Assembly: GCF_023734775.1 (NCBI RefSeq)
Contig: NZ_AP025732.1
Location: 1,178,001-1,242,000, forward strand
Origin: Nostoc cf. commune SO-36
Lineage (GTDB): Bacteria > Cyanobacteriota > Cyanobacteriia > Cyanobacteriales > Nostocaceae
DNA: 64,000 bases
Reading direction: 5' to 3'
Shown here in pieces: positions 63,471 to 64,000 of the stretch. The notes under the pieces are model-generated. The model did not search any database. It was not told where the DNA came from and saw only the letters and a program-made list of their open reading frames with translations. Position numbers and translations under genes: made by a program. Positions within the stretch are counted from its first letter, which is position 1. Each line of letters begins with the position of its first letter.

Positions 63471-64000
63471 TTATTTCTCTGGATTGGACTTTTGTCTGTT
63501 TTCCTTCACTTGGCGTAACCGTTCTACTAATTTTTGATCGGATTCCGCAGAAGGTGTAGGCTGACTCTTATTCACTCTGGGTAGCAATAACGGTTCGGGA
63601 GTAGTAGCTGCCGATGAAGGCGTGGGCTGGTTATTTCTGATTCGCAGTTCAGATAATGGTTTAGAAGTAACTGCTGGTGAGGGGATAGGTTGACTGCTAT
63701 TGACTCCCGGTATAGATAATGGTTTGAGACTATCTGTCGGTGAAGGCGTAGGCTGGTTATTTCTGATTCGCAGTTCAGATAATGGTTTGAGACTATCTGC
63801 GGGTAAAGACTTAGGCTGGTTATTTCTGATTCGCAAATCAGGTAATGCTGCTGGTGAGGGGATAAGCTGATTGTTATTTATTGCCGGTGCAGATAATAAC
63901 GAGGGCTTTTGCTCTTGAGTAGTAGCTGTACTATTGCTACCGTTGTTTTGGAAAAGGAGATTAAATGGATAGGAACTAATCTGTTTATCTCCCTTGGGGG
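63471..64000 (-). CDS. Proline/asparagine-rich repeat protein (partial)
   Basis: The C-terminal end of a protein that continues past the right edge; the frame is open from 64000 to the stop at 63471. It consists of diverged repeats of about 20-35 residues (SELRIRNNQPTPSPTDSLKP, LSIPGVNSSQPIPSPAVTSK), low in hydrophobics, followed by a charged tail (ESDQKLVERLRQVKENRQKS). Such regions act as flexible linkers or wall-spanning parts. The functional domain must lie upstream, outside the window. Confidence 0.7.
   Translation of the reverse strand, partial: PKGDKQISSYPFNLLFQNNGSNSTATTQEQKPSLLSAPAINNNQLIPSPAALPDLRIRNNQPKSLPADSLKPLSELRIRNNQPTPSPTDSLKPLSIPGVNSSQPIPSPAVTSKPLSELRIRNNQPTPSSAATTPEPLLLPRVNKSQPTPSAESDQKLVERLRQVKENRQKSNPEK

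Noticed and set aside
1..64000. tRNA, rRNA or riboswitch genes
   Set aside because: Scanning by eye for T-loop-like GTTCNANTC contexts with matching acceptor stems and for known riboswitch cores gave nothing convincing; a covariance-model search would be needed to exclude them.

Overview
The window is cyanobacterial chromosome, almost certainly from a filamentous heterocyst-forming Nostoc-like organism. It carries psbV, plastocyanin and cytochrome c6 genes, is dense in GCGATCGC (HIP1) sites, and has families typical of this group: Slr1339-type salt-stress protein, DUF2358, Tab2/Atab2, TIGR04376, SLH-OprB porins, multi-GAF and multi-PAS kinases, NB-ARC/TPR proteins. Its gene-poor intervals are packed with short tandem and palindromic repeats. 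No rRNA, tRNA or CRISPR array was seen.

Layout. 1-5.1 kb: a multi-GAF histidine kinase running off the left edge, and an ArsA/Get3-like ATPase with an Hsp20-like tail, separated by repeats. 5.1-8.1 kb: small hypotheticals and an ISKra4-type insertion sequence abutting a 5'-truncated gene. 8.1-10.8 kb: conserved cyanobacterial genes (DUF2358, HupE/UreJ-like, TIGR04376). 11.4-19.7 kb: a sugar-uptake cluster (porin, MFS sugar porter, ribose/fructose-type ABC permease, ATPase and binding protein) resembling the glcP/oprB/frt region of Nostoc punctiforme, here broken by many single-base frameshifts. 20.4-25.4 kb: an NB-ARC/TPR STAND protein with an in-frame TGA near its N-terminus, then a VapBC pair between duplicated repeat blocks. 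25.4-33.6 kb: Tab2, YciI-like, then the cobalt-responsive coaR/coaT pair, split by a two-gene AAA ATPase plus TOPRIM-like module. 34-41.7 kb: a lone sugar ABC permease, a secreted nuclease, a ferritin-like protein, HxlR, Slr1339 protein, two tandem vWA proteins and a TspO-like protein. 42-51 kb: an unknown membrane protein, a macro-domain protein, a nucleoside phosphorylase, an acetamidase, a PD-(D/E)XK protein, DUF4336, an amine oxidase and a DUF697 GTPase. 51.9-60.5 kb: an RTX protein, a hybrid kinase, a catalytically dead rhomboid and a Ser/Thr kinase with TPRs. 60.6-64 kb: a sugar permease remnant, then psbV, petE and petJ.

Two themes stand out. First, roughly a dozen genes carry one or more single-base indels, mostly in homopolymers (kinase, ArsA, sugar cluster, nuclease, phosphorylase, acetamidase, amine oxidase, GTPase). 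The spread across unrelated genes looks more like sequencing error than decay, although the sugar cluster is hit hardest. Second, small mobile elements can be read directly: a 103-bp TA-flanked element whose empty site survives in a nearby duplicate, a 160-bp element with an 8-bp target duplication and ends like the local ISKra4-type IS, a 174-bp TA-flanked element, a family bounded by GAATTC-rich inverted repeats, and four unrelated intergenic arrays that share a 21-bp period.

The best candidate for an under-described system is the ATPase/TOPRIM pair at 28.3-30.0 kb, which resembles the logic of PARIS/OLD-type defence and sits between coaR and coaT, on the coaR strand. The preserved MerR-type operator in front of coaT suggests that cobalt control still works.
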